Program-made: the position numbers and the translations under genes
Shown here: positions 5,826 to 13,698 of the stretch, one piece after another
Layout of the letters: each line of letters opens with the position of its first letter
Numbering within the stretch: the stretch's first letter is position 1
From: Flavobacteriales bacterium UBA6969
GTDB taxonomy: Bacteria > Bacteroidota > Bacteroidia > Flavobacteriales_D > Sanyastnellaceae
Reading direction: 5' to 3'
Assembly: GCA_002448555.1 (NCBI GenBank)
Contig: DJYV01000079.1
Coordinates: forward strand, 1 to 16,518
Length of the DNA stretch: 16,518 bases
The notes under the pieces: model-generated
Told to the model about the DNA's origin: nothing
Database searches by the model: none
The model's input: only the letters and a program-made list of their open reading frames with translations

Positions 5826-6776
5826 ATGAATCCCGGCACCTACCACATTCCTGTTTTGGCCGACGCCAGCATCGCAGGGATTGGTGCCCCCCAGCTTCCG
5901 AGCGGAATTTACGTGGACGCGACGTTCGGCGGTGGCGGTCATTCCCGCCTCATCCTCGATGCGCTGGACGCGAACGGTCGCCTGTTCGGATTTGATCAAG
6001 ACGCCAATGCACATGCCAACGCGTTGACGGATGAACGGTTCACGATGATCCCCGAAAACTTCAGGTACGCGCGCAACTTCCTCCGATTGAATGGGGTGCG
6101 CCGCATCGATGGATTGTTGGCGGACCTGGGTGTTAGCTCCCATCAATTCGACGAGGGCGCGCGCGGATTCTCCACCCGGTTCGATGCACCCTTGGACATG
6201 CGGATGAACCAGCGCGACGGGCTGTCCGCTGCGGATATCGCGGCGACTTATACCGTCGAAGATTTGACACGGATTTTCCGTTTGTACGGCGAACTAAAGC
6301 GGCCCGATAAAGTCGCCCACGCCATTGCCCGCGTCCGCGAAGACCGACGCATTGCCCGGACAGGCGATTTGATGGAAGCCACCCAACACCTCGCCCCTAG
6401 AGGCAAGGAGAACCAGTTCCATGCTCAGGTCTTTCAAGCGTTTCGCATCGAAGTCAACGACGAACTGGGCGCCCTCAAGGCGCTGCTCGAATCCACGATT
6501 CACCTGATGGAGGAGGGCGGTCGGTTGGCGGTCATCTCCTACCACAGCTTGGAAGATCGGCTAGTGAAGCACTTTATGCGTTCCGGCAACTTCGAAGACG
6601 ATGTCAAACGCGACCTGAAGGGCGCCGCCTTGTGCCCATTTGCCCCGCTCAACCGCAAAGCCGTCGTCGCCGACGAAGAAGAACAGGCCCGCAACCCCCG
6701 ATCGCGCAGTGCTCGGCTGCGGGTGGCCACCCGAACCGCCTTGTCCTTGGAGGAGATCAATTCTGTGGCCGCATGA
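5826..6776 (+). CDS. rsmH: 16S rRNA (cytosine1402-N4)-methyltransferase RsmH (MraW)
   Basis: SAM-dependent methyltransferase that makes N4-methyl-C1402 in the decoding centre of 16S rRNA, in the cytoplasm. The 316-residue protein starts with 'YHIPVL', then motif I 'DATFGGGGHS' (31-40), the acidic 'FDQD' (56-59), 'LADLGVSSHQFD' (98-109), 'RGFS' and 'PLDMRM', the conserved 'FQAFRIEVNDEL', and 'ISYHSLEDRLVKHF'. The basic C-terminus ending 'NPRSRSARLRVATR' is also family-typical. Length and motif order are normal. It follows mraZ by 3 nt, and its stop overlaps the start of the ftsL-like gene as ATGA (6773-6776), pointing to translational coupling. Confidence 0.97.
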   Translation: MNPGTYHIPVLADASIAGIGAPQLPSGIYVDATFGGGGHSRLILDALDANGRLFGFDQDANAHANALTDERFTMIPENFRYARNFLRLNGVRRIDGLLADLGVSSHQFDEGARGFSTRFDAPLDMRMNQRDGLSAADIAATYTVEDLTRIFRLYGELKRPDKVAHAIARVREDRRIARTGDLMEATQHLAPRGKENQFHAQVFQAFRIEVNDELGALKALLESTIHLMEEGGRLAVISYHSLEDRLVKHFMRSGNFEDDVKRDLKGAALCPFAPLNRKAVVADEEEQARNPRSRSARLRVATRTALSLEEINSVAA

Positions 6777-7402
6777 AGAAGTTTTTCTCCTTCCTCCGCA
6801 AACCGAAGGCCAAACCAAATTCCGGCCCACGCAACCGCGTACTGACGGCTGCTGAAATCGCCGCTCAAGAGGAGCAAAAGCGCAAGCTGGAGGAACAGCA
6901 AGCCAAAGCCGCTTCCCGCAAAAAAGCCCAGCGTACCGCCAAGGCCGCCAAACCGCGCAACCGCATCCTGAAGGAGGGCGAATCGGCTACCACCGGCGCT
7001 CGCCCGACACGCACCCGCTGGTTCAAACGCCGCAAGCAACGCAGCCCACAAGAGCGTGCCGCGCGCCGCACCCAGAATTCGATCGGCCCCATTGTTCGGG
7101 ACATCCTAAGCGGCGAATTCCTGACCCGCGAAGGCGTGACCCGCCACATCCCCTACCTCATCTTCGTGAGCGTCCTGTTCATCGCGTACATCGCCATGGG
7201 CTACCAGTTTGAGCGGTTGGAACGCGAAAAGCTTCAAACCAAGCGCCAACTCGAAGAACTCAGTGCCGAGTACAAGACCCTCAAGGCCGAATTCGAAACC
7301 CAGCTACAGCAGAGCACAGTCGAGCAAAACATCGCCGAGTTGGGCCTGCGCCAAAATGTCGAACCCCCGTTCCTGCTGGAATACCAATCCGTTGAGCCAT
7401 GA
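6773..7402 (+). CDS. ftsL: FtsL-like cell division protein with a long basic N-terminal extension
   Basis: A bitopic membrane protein of 209 residues. The C-terminal half fits the Bacteroidota FtsL-like family found between rsmH and the PBP gene: a conserved 'DILSGEFLTREGVTRHIPY' (110-128), one membrane span at about 127-143, then a periplasmic coiled coil ('EREKLQTKRQLEELSAEYKT', 150-169, and on) and 'STVEQNIAELGLRQNVEPP'. FtsL proteins recruit and activate FtsW-FtsI at the septum. Unusual is the cytoplasmic part: about 105 residues, very rich in Lys, Arg, Ala and Gln, with a helical stretch at 25-60 and a repeated motif (PRNRVL at 19-24, PRNRIL at 61-66). Family members I know are near 100-120 aa in total. 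The ATG at 6773 overlaps the rsmH stop; an in-frame opening upstream lies inside rsmH. Family assignment rests on topology, motif and position. Confidence 0.82.
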   Translation: MKKFFSFLRKPKAKPNSGPRNRVLTAAEIAAQEEQKRKLEEQQAKAASRKKAQRTAKAAKPRNRILKEGESATTGARPTRTRWFKRRKQRSPQERAARRTQNSIGPIVRDILSGEFLTREGVTRHIPYLIFVSVLFIAYIAMGYQFERLEREKLQTKRQLEELSAEYKTLKAEFETQLQQSTVEQNIAELGLRQNVEPPFLLEYQSVEP

Positions 7403-9525
7403 AGAACCAACGGGAATTCAGCAACCGCACCTGGCTTTCATTCGGACTTTTCGTGGTCTTAGGACTGGCCATTTTTGGACGCATCCTGTGGATCCAAGGA
7501 GCGGAACACGAACAATGGAACGCCATTGGCGAGCGGTTTGAATCGAGCGTCCAATCCATCGCTCCTGCGCGCGGACAGATTTACGCATCCAACGGAAGCG
7601 TCTTGGCAACCTCGGTACCGGTCTTTGAGGTGCGTTGGGACAGCAAAAGCGAAGCCATCAATTGGGACACCTTCGACCGCGAGCTCGACGAATTGTGCGC
7701 CGGGCTGAGCGAAGTGCTGGGCGACAAGAGCCCCGCTGAATACCGGGAAATCTTGCGCAACGGACGCAATATAGGCCGCCGGAATACCCTGGTCGCACGC
7801 CGGGTATCGTACATCAAACAGAAGCAACTGGTCGAGCTACCCTTCATCCGACGTGGCCGGTTCAAAAGCGGCTTCACCTTCGCGCGCATCGAACAGCGCC
7901 GTAAGCCGTTTGGCGATCTGGCCGGCCGCACCATCGGCATCGACCGCGATGAAAATCGAGTCGGATTGGAGGCCAGCTGGAACAAAGAGCTCGCCGGCGT
8001 GACCGGTCGCCAGTTGCAACGCCGCGTCGCCGGAGGGCAATGGATGCCCGTCTCGGATGACTACATCGTCGAGCCCGTGGCCGGGTACGACGTCATCAGC
8101 ACCATTGACATGCATTTGCAAGACGTCGCGAGCAACGCCCTCCGTCGGCAGCTGCAAGCGCACGACGCTGCGTGGGGCACCGTCATTCTGATGGAGGTGG
8201 CGACAGGCAAAATCCGCGCCATGACCAACTTGACCCGGACCCAAGAAGGCACAGATGAAACCCCATCGGTGTATCAGGAATCGTTCAACCACGCCATCGG
8301 TACGGCAGTGGAACCCGGGTCCACGTTCAAATTGGCGTCCTTGATTACCGCCATGGAAAGCGGTGGCGTGAAACCCGACGATGAAATCGACACGGGCAAT
8401 GGCGTGGTTTCGTTCTACGGCAGACGCATGTCGGATTCCAACGCCGACGAAGGTGGGCACGGCATCCTGACCACTGAGGATATTTTCGAGGTCAGTTCAA
8501 ACGTCGGTACCGCCCTCACGTTGAAAGGCGCATTCGGGGAGGAACCACAAGCGTTTTTGGACGGCTTGCAGCGGTTGGGCGTGCATGAACCCACCGGCAT
8601 TCGCCTCGCCGGTGAGTCGCAGCCGCAAGTCTACACGGAGGTGGGAAGCGGCCGTTGGTCGGGGCTTTCACTGACGCAAATGTCCATCGGCTATGAGGTG
8701 ACACAGACCCCGCTCCAAACGCTGAATCTCTACAATGCGATTGCCAACGGCGGCACCCTCATGCGTCCTCAATTAGTCGAGCGGTTGGAATCTAACGGAA
8801 CGGTCGTCCGCACCATCGAACCCGAAGTGGTGAAGCAACGCATTTGTTCGGCCACCACCCTCGAAGCCTGCCAGCGCATGATGCGGCGTGTGGCCGACCC
8901 GGACGGCCAAGGAACAGCCCAGTTCATTTTTGCCAAGAGCCCGTACACTGTTGCTGGCAAGACGGGCACTGCGCGCATTGCAGGACCCAATGGCTACGAA
9001 GGCCGCTACCGCGCTTCGTTTGCCGGCTACTTCCCCGCCGAAGCACCCCGCTACTCTTGCATCGTCGTGATTGCCGACACCCGCAGCGGCGTGTACTACG
9101 GTTCGAGCATCGCCGGTCCGGTATTCCGCGAATTGGCCAACAAGGTTTACGCCACCGACCCCACGTTCCACGAAAGCAGCGAGGGCCTGTTGACCGAAGC
9201 GCACCGCTTGCCGGGTGCGAAAGACGGCGCCCGAGAAGAATTGATCAGCCTGTACACCGCTTTCGGCCTGCCCTACACGGGGGACAATACCAGCGACTGG
9301 GTGACCGTCACGACTGGCGACAGCGCTGCGGCCCTCACCCCCCGCACCATTCAACCGTCGCACGTACCGGACGTACGCGGCATGGGGTTGCGCGATGCGC
9401 TCTACTTACTCGAAAACGCTGGGCTGCAGGTACAGACCAAAGGATCGGGCACCGTTCGCAGGCAAAGCTTGGCGCCGGGGTCCGCCATCAACCGCACTTC
9501 ATCCATCACCATCGAATTGTCTTGA
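7399..9525 (+). CDS. ftsI: Septal penicillin-binding protein (FtsI/PBP3 type) with PASTA domain
   Basis: Peptidoglycan D,D-transpeptidase that cross-links septal peptidoglycan with FtsW. The 708-residue protein has a short cytoplasmic start, one membrane anchor (~11-31), a PBP dimerisation domain ('PARGQIYASNGSVLATS' at 56-72), and a transpeptidase domain with all three active-site motifs: S308-T-F-K311, S366-S-N368 and K521-T-G523. A spacer (~590-650) leads to one C-terminal PASTA domain (~655-708, 'VPDVRGMGLRDALYLLENAG'). The PASTA domain makes it longer than E. coli FtsI (588 aa) and SpoVD/PBP2x-like, which is usual for the dcw PBP of Bacteroidota. The ATG overlaps the ftsL stop as ATGA (7399-7402); murE follows after 4 nt. 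It should be inner-membrane bound with its catalytic part in the periplasm. Confidence 0.96.
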   Translation: MKNQREFSNRTWLSFGLFVVLGLAIFGRILWIQGAEHEQWNAIGERFESSVQSIAPARGQIYASNGSVLATSVPVFEVRWDSKSEAINWDTFDRELDELCAGLSEVLGDKSPAEYREILRNGRNIGRRNTLVARRVSYIKQKQLVELPFIRRGRFKSGFTFARIEQRRKPFGDLAGRTIGIDRDENRVGLEASWNKELAGVTGRQLQRRVAGGQWMPVSDDYIVEPVAGYDVISTIDMHLQDVASNALRRQLQAHDAAWGTVILMEVATGKIRAMTNLTRTQEGTDETPSVYQESFNHAIGTAVEPGSTFKLASLITAMESGGVKPDDEIDTGNGVVSFYGRRMSDSNADEGGHGILTTEDIFEVSSNVGTALTLKGAFGEEPQAFLDGLQRLGVHEPTGIRLAGESQPQVYTEVGSGRWSGLSLTQMSIGYEVTQTPLQTLNLYNAIANGGTLMRPQLVERLESNGTVVRTIEPEVVKQRICSATTLEACQRMMRRVADPDGQGTAQFIFAKSPYTVAGKTGTARIAGPNGYEGRYRASFAGYFPAEAPRYSCIVVIADTRSGVYYGSSIAGPVFRELANKVYATDPTFHESSEGLLTEAHRLPGAKDGAREELISLYTAFGLPYTGDNTSDWVTVTTGDSAAALTPRTIQPSHVPDVRGMGLRDALYLLENAGLQVQTKGSGTVRRQSLAPGSAINRTSSITIELS

Positions 9526-9529
9526 ACGC

Positions 9530-10987
9530 ATGAAACTCCTGAAAGAAATCCTCTACGGCACGCGCATCCAAGACATCTTGGGCAACACCAACGTGGCCAT
9601 TGAGGACCTGGCGTTTGACAGCCGCAAGGTGAAGGCCTTCAGTTTGTTTGTCGCCTTTCCTGGCGTGAGCGTTGACGGACATGACTTCATCGAACAAGCG
9701 GCCGCCCAAGGCGCAACGGCGATTGTCTGCGAGCGCCTGCCCGAGCAACGCGCCGAGCACATCACCTACGTCCAGGTTATGGACGCGCGGATTGCATTGG
9801 GCAACATCGCTTCGAAGTTTTACGACGACCCCAGTGCCTCGATAAAGGTGGTCGCGATCACAGGAACCAACGGGAAAACGACAACGGTCAGCTTGCTCCA
9901 CCGCTTGTTCCGTTCCATGGACCGCCGAGCCGGTATGCTTTCGACGGTCGAAAACCGCGTGCTTGACGAAGTTGTCCCGGCCAGCCACACCACGCCCGAC
10001 GCCCTGCAGATGCAGCAGCTGTTCCGTCGCATGGCGGACGCCGGATGCAAGTACGTTTTCATGGAAGCGAGTTCCCACAGCATCCACCAGCACCGCCTCG
10101 CAGGCACCAATTTGGCCGGAGCTGTTTTCACCAACATCACGCACGAACACCTCGATTACCACGGGGACTTCAACGCCTACATCCAAGCCAAGAAAGGCCT
10201 CTTTGACCTGATCGGTGCGGACGCCTTTGCCCTCTACAACCAGGACGATTCCCACGGACCCGACATGGTACTGGATTGCAAAGGGCGCATCAAAGATTAC
10301 GCCTTGACCTCCATGGCCGATTACCGTGGGCGGGTGGTGGAGAACACCCTCGAGGGCCTGCAATTGCACATCAATGGCCACGACCTCTACAGCCAATTGA
10401 TTGGCGATTTCAATGCCTACAACCTGTTGGCCGTGTATGCGGTCGCGGTGGAACTGGGCATGGACCAACTCGAAGTGCTCACTCACCTGTCGCTCCTCAA
10501 GCCACCTGCCGGTCGTTTCGAGCGCGTGCAAGCTCCCGAGGGCATCACCGCCATTGTGGATTATGCCCACACGCCCGATGCCTTGGACAACGTCCTCAAG
10601 ACCATCGACACCTTCCGCGCAGGCGAAACCCAGGTCATCACCGTGGTGGGCTGCGGCGGCAACCGCGACAAAACCAAGCGCCCCGTCATGGCGCGCGTGG
10701 CGGCGCAATGGAGCGATCGGGTGTTCCTGACCTCAGACAACCCCCGGGACGAAGAGCCCGACGCCATCATCGATGACATGCGAGCGGGCCTCGACCCCAT
10801 TGATGCGAAGAAATGCATCGCCATCTCCGACCGACGCGAAGCCATTCGCATGGCCGCCCAACTCGCCGGTGAAGGCGACATCGTCCTAGTGGCCGGAAAA
10901 GGCCATGAGACCTACCAAGAGATCAAAGGCGTCCGCCACGATTTCGATGACCGAGAAGAACTCCTGAACGCTTTTAACCCCGCCTGA
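9530..10987 (+). CDS. murE: UDP-MurNAc-L-Ala-D-Glu:meso-diaminopimelate ligase
   Basis: Cytoplasmic Mur ligase adding the third residue of the stem peptide. The 485-residue protein has the N-terminal UDP-binding part ('DLAFDSRKV' at 26-34), the ATP P-loop GTNGKT (112-117), a likely carbamylated Lys221 in 'QAKKGLF', 'ERVQAPEGITAIVDYAHTPD', and in the C-terminal domain D403-N-P-R406, the motif that selects meso-diaminopimelate over lysine. It ends with 'VAGKGHETYQ'. The organism should therefore make mDAP-type peptidoglycan. The frame stays open upstream within ftsI to 9395, but ATG at 9530, 4 nt after the ftsI stop, is the family start (MKLLKEILYG). The TGA shares its last A with the mraY ATG. 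murF, which follows murE in E. coli, is missing here. Confidence 0.97.
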   Translation: MKLLKEILYGTRIQDILGNTNVAIEDLAFDSRKVKAFSLFVAFPGVSVDGHDFIEQAAAQGATAIVCERLPEQRAEHITYVQVMDARIALGNIASKFYDDPSASIKVVAITGTNGKTTTVSLLHRLFRSMDRRAGMLSTVENRVLDEVVPASHTTPDALQMQQLFRRMADAGCKYVFMEASSHSIHQHRLAGTNLAGAVFTNITHEHLDYHGDFNAYIQAKKGLFDLIGADAFALYNQDDSHGPDMVLDCKGRIKDYALTSMADYRGRVVENTLEGLQLHINGHDLYSQLIGDFNAYNLLAVYAVAVELGMDQLEVLTHLSLLKPPAGRFERVQAPEGITAIVDYAHTPDALDNVLKTIDTFRAGETQVITVVGCGGNRDKTKRPVMARVAAQWSDRVFLTSDNPRDEEPDAIIDDMRAGLDPIDAKKCIAISDRREAIRMAAQLAGEGDIVLVAGKGHETYQEIKGVRHDFDDREELLNAFNPA

Positions 10988-12255
10988 TGCTGTACCACCT
11001 CTTCACCTACCTCGATTCCGTGATGGACATGCCCGGCGCAGGGTTGTTCCAATACATCTCCTTCCGCGCGGGTATGAGCCTGATCACGTCGCTGGTCATT
11101 GGCATCCTCTTCGGTAAGCGCATCATCGAATGGCTCCAGCTGAAGCAGGTCGGTGAAATCGTGCGCGACCTCGGGTTGGAAGGCCAAATGAACAAGCAAG
11201 GCACCCCGACCATGGGCGGTCTGATCATCCTCGCGGCCATCCTGATTCCGACGTTGCTGTTTGCCGACTTGACCAACATCTACACCCAGATGATGCTGCT
11301 CGTGACGGTGTGGCTGGGCGCCATCGGCTTCATCGACGACTACATCAAGGTCTTCAAGAAAAACAAGGAAGGACTGGCGGGGAAGTTCAAGGTCATCGGC
11401 CAAGTCGGCGTGGGCATCATCGTGGGCTCCATTATGTGGTGGCACCCCGACGTGACCATCAAAGACCCCGCCGACCGCGAGTACTCCGGTCAAGTTGTCG
11501 AAATGACGGCGACCGACGGGACCGTTTTTGAGGTGTTTGAAGCCGACAGCGGCCTCCCCATATGGGAAGCGAAAAAGTCCTCTGAAACCACCGTGCCGTT
11601 CATGAAAGACAACAGCTTCGATTACGAGCGCTTGGTCGCCTGGATGGGCGACTGGGCTGTGGGTTGGGGCTGGTTGGCGTTCATTCCCTTGGTGATTCTG
11701 ATTGTTACGGCGGTCAGCAACGGCGCCAACCTCACGGACGGCATCGACGGCTTGGCCACCGGCAGCAGCGCCATCATCGGCTTGGGCTTGGCGGTTTTGG
11801 CCTACGTGAGTTCCAACATCGTCACGGCGGATTACCTCAACATCCACTACATCCCCCGCTCGGAAGAGCTGGTGGTGTTCATCGCCGCCTTTGTGGGCGG
11901 GTGCATCGCTTTCCTGTGGTACAACGCCTTCCCAGCGCAAGTCTTCATGGGTGACACCGGAAGCTTGGCGTTGGGCGGCATCATCGCTGCATTTGCCATT
12001 GCCATCCGCAAAGAGCTCCTCTTGCCGGTGCTGTGTGGAATCTTCCTAATAGAAAACCTGTCGGTCGTGTTGCAGGTCGGGTGGTTCAAATACACTAAAC
12101 GTAAGACCGGTGAAGGCCGGCGCATCTTCTTGATGGCGCCGCTTCACCACCACTACCAGAAGCAGAACATCCCCGAGTCCAAGATCACCGCACGGTTCTG
12201 GATCGTCGGCATTCTGTTGGCCGTTGTCACCATCGTCACCCTGAAAGTTCGATAA
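10987..12255 (+). CDS. mraY: Phospho-N-acetylmuramoyl-pentapeptide-transferase (lipid I synthase)
   Basis: Polytopic inner-membrane enzyme that transfers phospho-MurNAc-pentapeptide to undecaprenyl phosphate, giving lipid I. Family motifs are intact: 'QGTPTMGG', the metal/catalytic D117-D118 in 'GFIDDYIK', N248-L-T-D-G-I-D254, 'FMGDTGSLALGG' around Asp323, and the H387-H-H389 motif in 'MAPLHHHYQ'. At 422 residues it exceeds E. coli MraY (360 aa); most of the extra length is a soluble insertion at about 152-217 between 'GSIMWW' and the next hydrophobic span, probably a periplasmic loop. As I recall, Bacteroidota MraY proteins commonly carry an insert here. Start and preceding stop overlap by one base (TGATG at 10985-10989); murD follows after 4 nt. 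Confidence 0.97.
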   Translation: MLYHLFTYLDSVMDMPGAGLFQYISFRAGMSLITSLVIGILFGKRIIEWLQLKQVGEIVRDLGLEGQMNKQGTPTMGGLIILAAILIPTLLFADLTNIYTQMMLLVTVWLGAIGFIDDYIKVFKKNKEGLAGKFKVIGQVGVGIIVGSIMWWHPDVTIKDPADREYSGQVVEMTATDGTVFEVFEADSGLPIWEAKKSSETTVPFMKDNSFDYERLVAWMGDWAVGWGWLAFIPLVILIVTAVSNGANLTDGIDGLATGSSAIIGLGLAVLAYVSSNIVTADYLNIHYIPRSEELVVFIAAFVGGCIAFLWYNAFPAQVFMGDTGSLALGGIIAAFAIAIRKELLLPVLCGIFLIENLSVVLQVGWFKYTKRKTGEGRRIFLMAPLHHHYQKQNIPESKITARFWIVGILLAVVTIVTLKVR

Positions 12256-12259
12256 CCCC

Positions 12260-13696
12260 ATGTCCCACCCCATCGTACCCATACTCGGAGCAGGCGAAAG
12301 CGGCACAGGTGCTGCCCTGCTCGCGGTGCGCCAGGGTTTGCAGCCGTGGGTGAGCGACGCGGGTACGGTATCGGCTGACCGTGCCGCCGAGTTGGATGCT
12401 GCGGGCGTGGAATGGGAGGCCAACGGACACGACGAGGCACGTGTGCTCGACGCTGCCGCTGCCGGTGCTCCGATTATCAAAAGCCCGGGCATTCCCGAAA
12501 CCGCTCCGCTTGTGGAACGCGTCAAGGCGGCCGGCGGGGAGCTCATCAGCGAAATTGAATTTGCCAGCCGCTACGCACGCACCGACGGCGAACGGGTCAT
12601 CGCCGTGACCGGGTCCAACGGCAAAACCACCACCACGGCCCTCATCGCGGCGTTGTTTGAAGACGCCGGGTGCGACGTAGCGTGCGTGGGGAACATCGGC
12701 AAGAGCTGGGCACGCGATGTGAGCGAACGCGCGCAGCCTGCCGCCGTGCAAGTGGTGGAAGTAAGCAGCTTCCAGTTGGATGGGGTGAACTCCTTCCGAC
12801 CGGACGTCGCGGTGCTCCTAAACATCACCCCGGATCACCTCGACCGGTACAACAACGACATCGAACAATACGCCGATTCCAAGTGGCGCATTGCTTCCCA
12901 CCAAAACGGCTCGGACCTCCTCGTCCTCAACGCCGACGACCCGCTGTCCATGGCCCGCTGGAAACGCGACCAGGCTGCGGGGACGCTTGCCGCCCGCGTG
13001 GTGGCCGTGTCGACTGGGCAGACCGAATCTCAATTGCAAAACAACCTGGCCGCACACGGCCTCCATCCCTGGGGAACGGCCTCGGTCGACACCCCTGATC
13101 AACCCAACGAATTCACAATCAACATTCCTCATCAAAACCCATTTACCATGACCATCCAAGAATTGGCATTGCAGGGCAAACACAACCTGTACAACAGCAT
13201 GGCAGCCAGCGTCGCTGCCCGCGCACTCGAACTCCGCAAAGAAGGCATCCGCGACAGCCTCGCGCAATTTGACGCCATCGAGCACCGCATGGAGTTTGTC
13301 GTCGAGACCAACGAAATCACGTTTGTCAACGACTCAAAAGCCACCAACGTCAACAGTACCTGGTACGCACTCGAAAGCACCGAAGGGCCGATCATCTGGA
13401 TCGCTGGCGGTGTGGACAAGGGCAACGACTACACGTCCCTGTTGCACCTTGTTACGGCCAAGGTCGACCACCTCATTTGCCTCGGCAAAAACAACAAGAA
13501 ACTCATCGACGCCTTCGGCGACCGCGTGGAGAGCTGCCATGAGGTAAGCACCGCAGCCGAAGCTGTTCAGCTGGCCTACCAATTAGGCACGCCCGGCCAT
13601 ACGGCCCTGTTGTCTCCGGCGTGTGCGAGTTTTGATCTGTTCGGTTCGTACGAAGAACGCGGACGCGAATTCAAGGCAGCGGTACGCAACCTCTGA
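12260..13696 (+). CDS. murD: UDP-N-acetylmuramoyl-L-alanine:D-glutamate ligase
   Basis: Cytoplasmic Mur ligase adding D-glutamate, the second residue of the stem peptide. The 478-residue protein begins with a Rossmann-like UDP-binding domain ('PILGAGESGTGAALLA' at 7-22; 'IIKSPGIP'), then the ATP P-loop G118-S-N-G-K-T123 with extra Thr, 'VVEVSSFQLD', 'NITPDHLDRY' and a likely carbamylated Lys208 in 'DSKWRIA'. The C-terminal domain carries 'HRMEF', 'FVNDSKATN' (Lys360), 'WIAGGVDKGNDY' and 'LLSPACASFDLF', all diagnostic for MurD. It is somewhat longer than the E. coli enzyme (438 aa), mostly between the ATPase and C-terminal parts. It sits 4 nt after mraY and 2 nt before ftsW. Confidence 0.97.
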   Translation: MSHPIVPILGAGESGTGAALLAVRQGLQPWVSDAGTVSADRAAELDAAGVEWEANGHDEARVLDAAAAGAPIIKSPGIPETAPLVERVKAAGGELISEIEFASRYARTDGERVIAVTGSNGKTTTTALIAALFEDAGCDVACVGNIGKSWARDVSERAQPAAVQVVEVSSFQLDGVNSFRPDVAVLLNITPDHLDRYNNDIEQYADSKWRIASHQNGSDLLVLNADDPLSMARWKRDQAAGTLAARVVAVSTGQTESQLQNNLAAHGLHPWGTASVDTPDQPNEFTINIPHQNPFTMTIQELALQGKHNLYNSMAASVAARALELRKEGIRDSLAQFDAIEHRMEFVVETNEITFVNDSKATNVNSTWYALESTEGPIIWIAGGVDKGNDYTSLLHLVTAKVDHLICLGKNNKKLIDAFGDRVESCHEVSTAAEAVQLAYQLGTPGHTALLSPACASFDLFGSYEERGREFKAAVRNL

Positions 13697-13698
13697 AC

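Noticed and set aside
5157..6146. 329-codon minus-strand open frame opposite mraZ and rsmH
   Set aside because: It lies fully antisense to two certain genes and the operator, has no recognisable motif, and is explained by G+C-rich codon use.
9506..10708. 400-codon minus-strand open frame opposite murE
   Set aside because: A His/Val/Gly-rich shadow of murE codons with no domain signature; murE is unambiguous.
10912..11940. 342-codon minus-strand open frame opposite mraY
   Set aside because: A shadow of mraY with an implausible Asp/His/Gln-rich composition.
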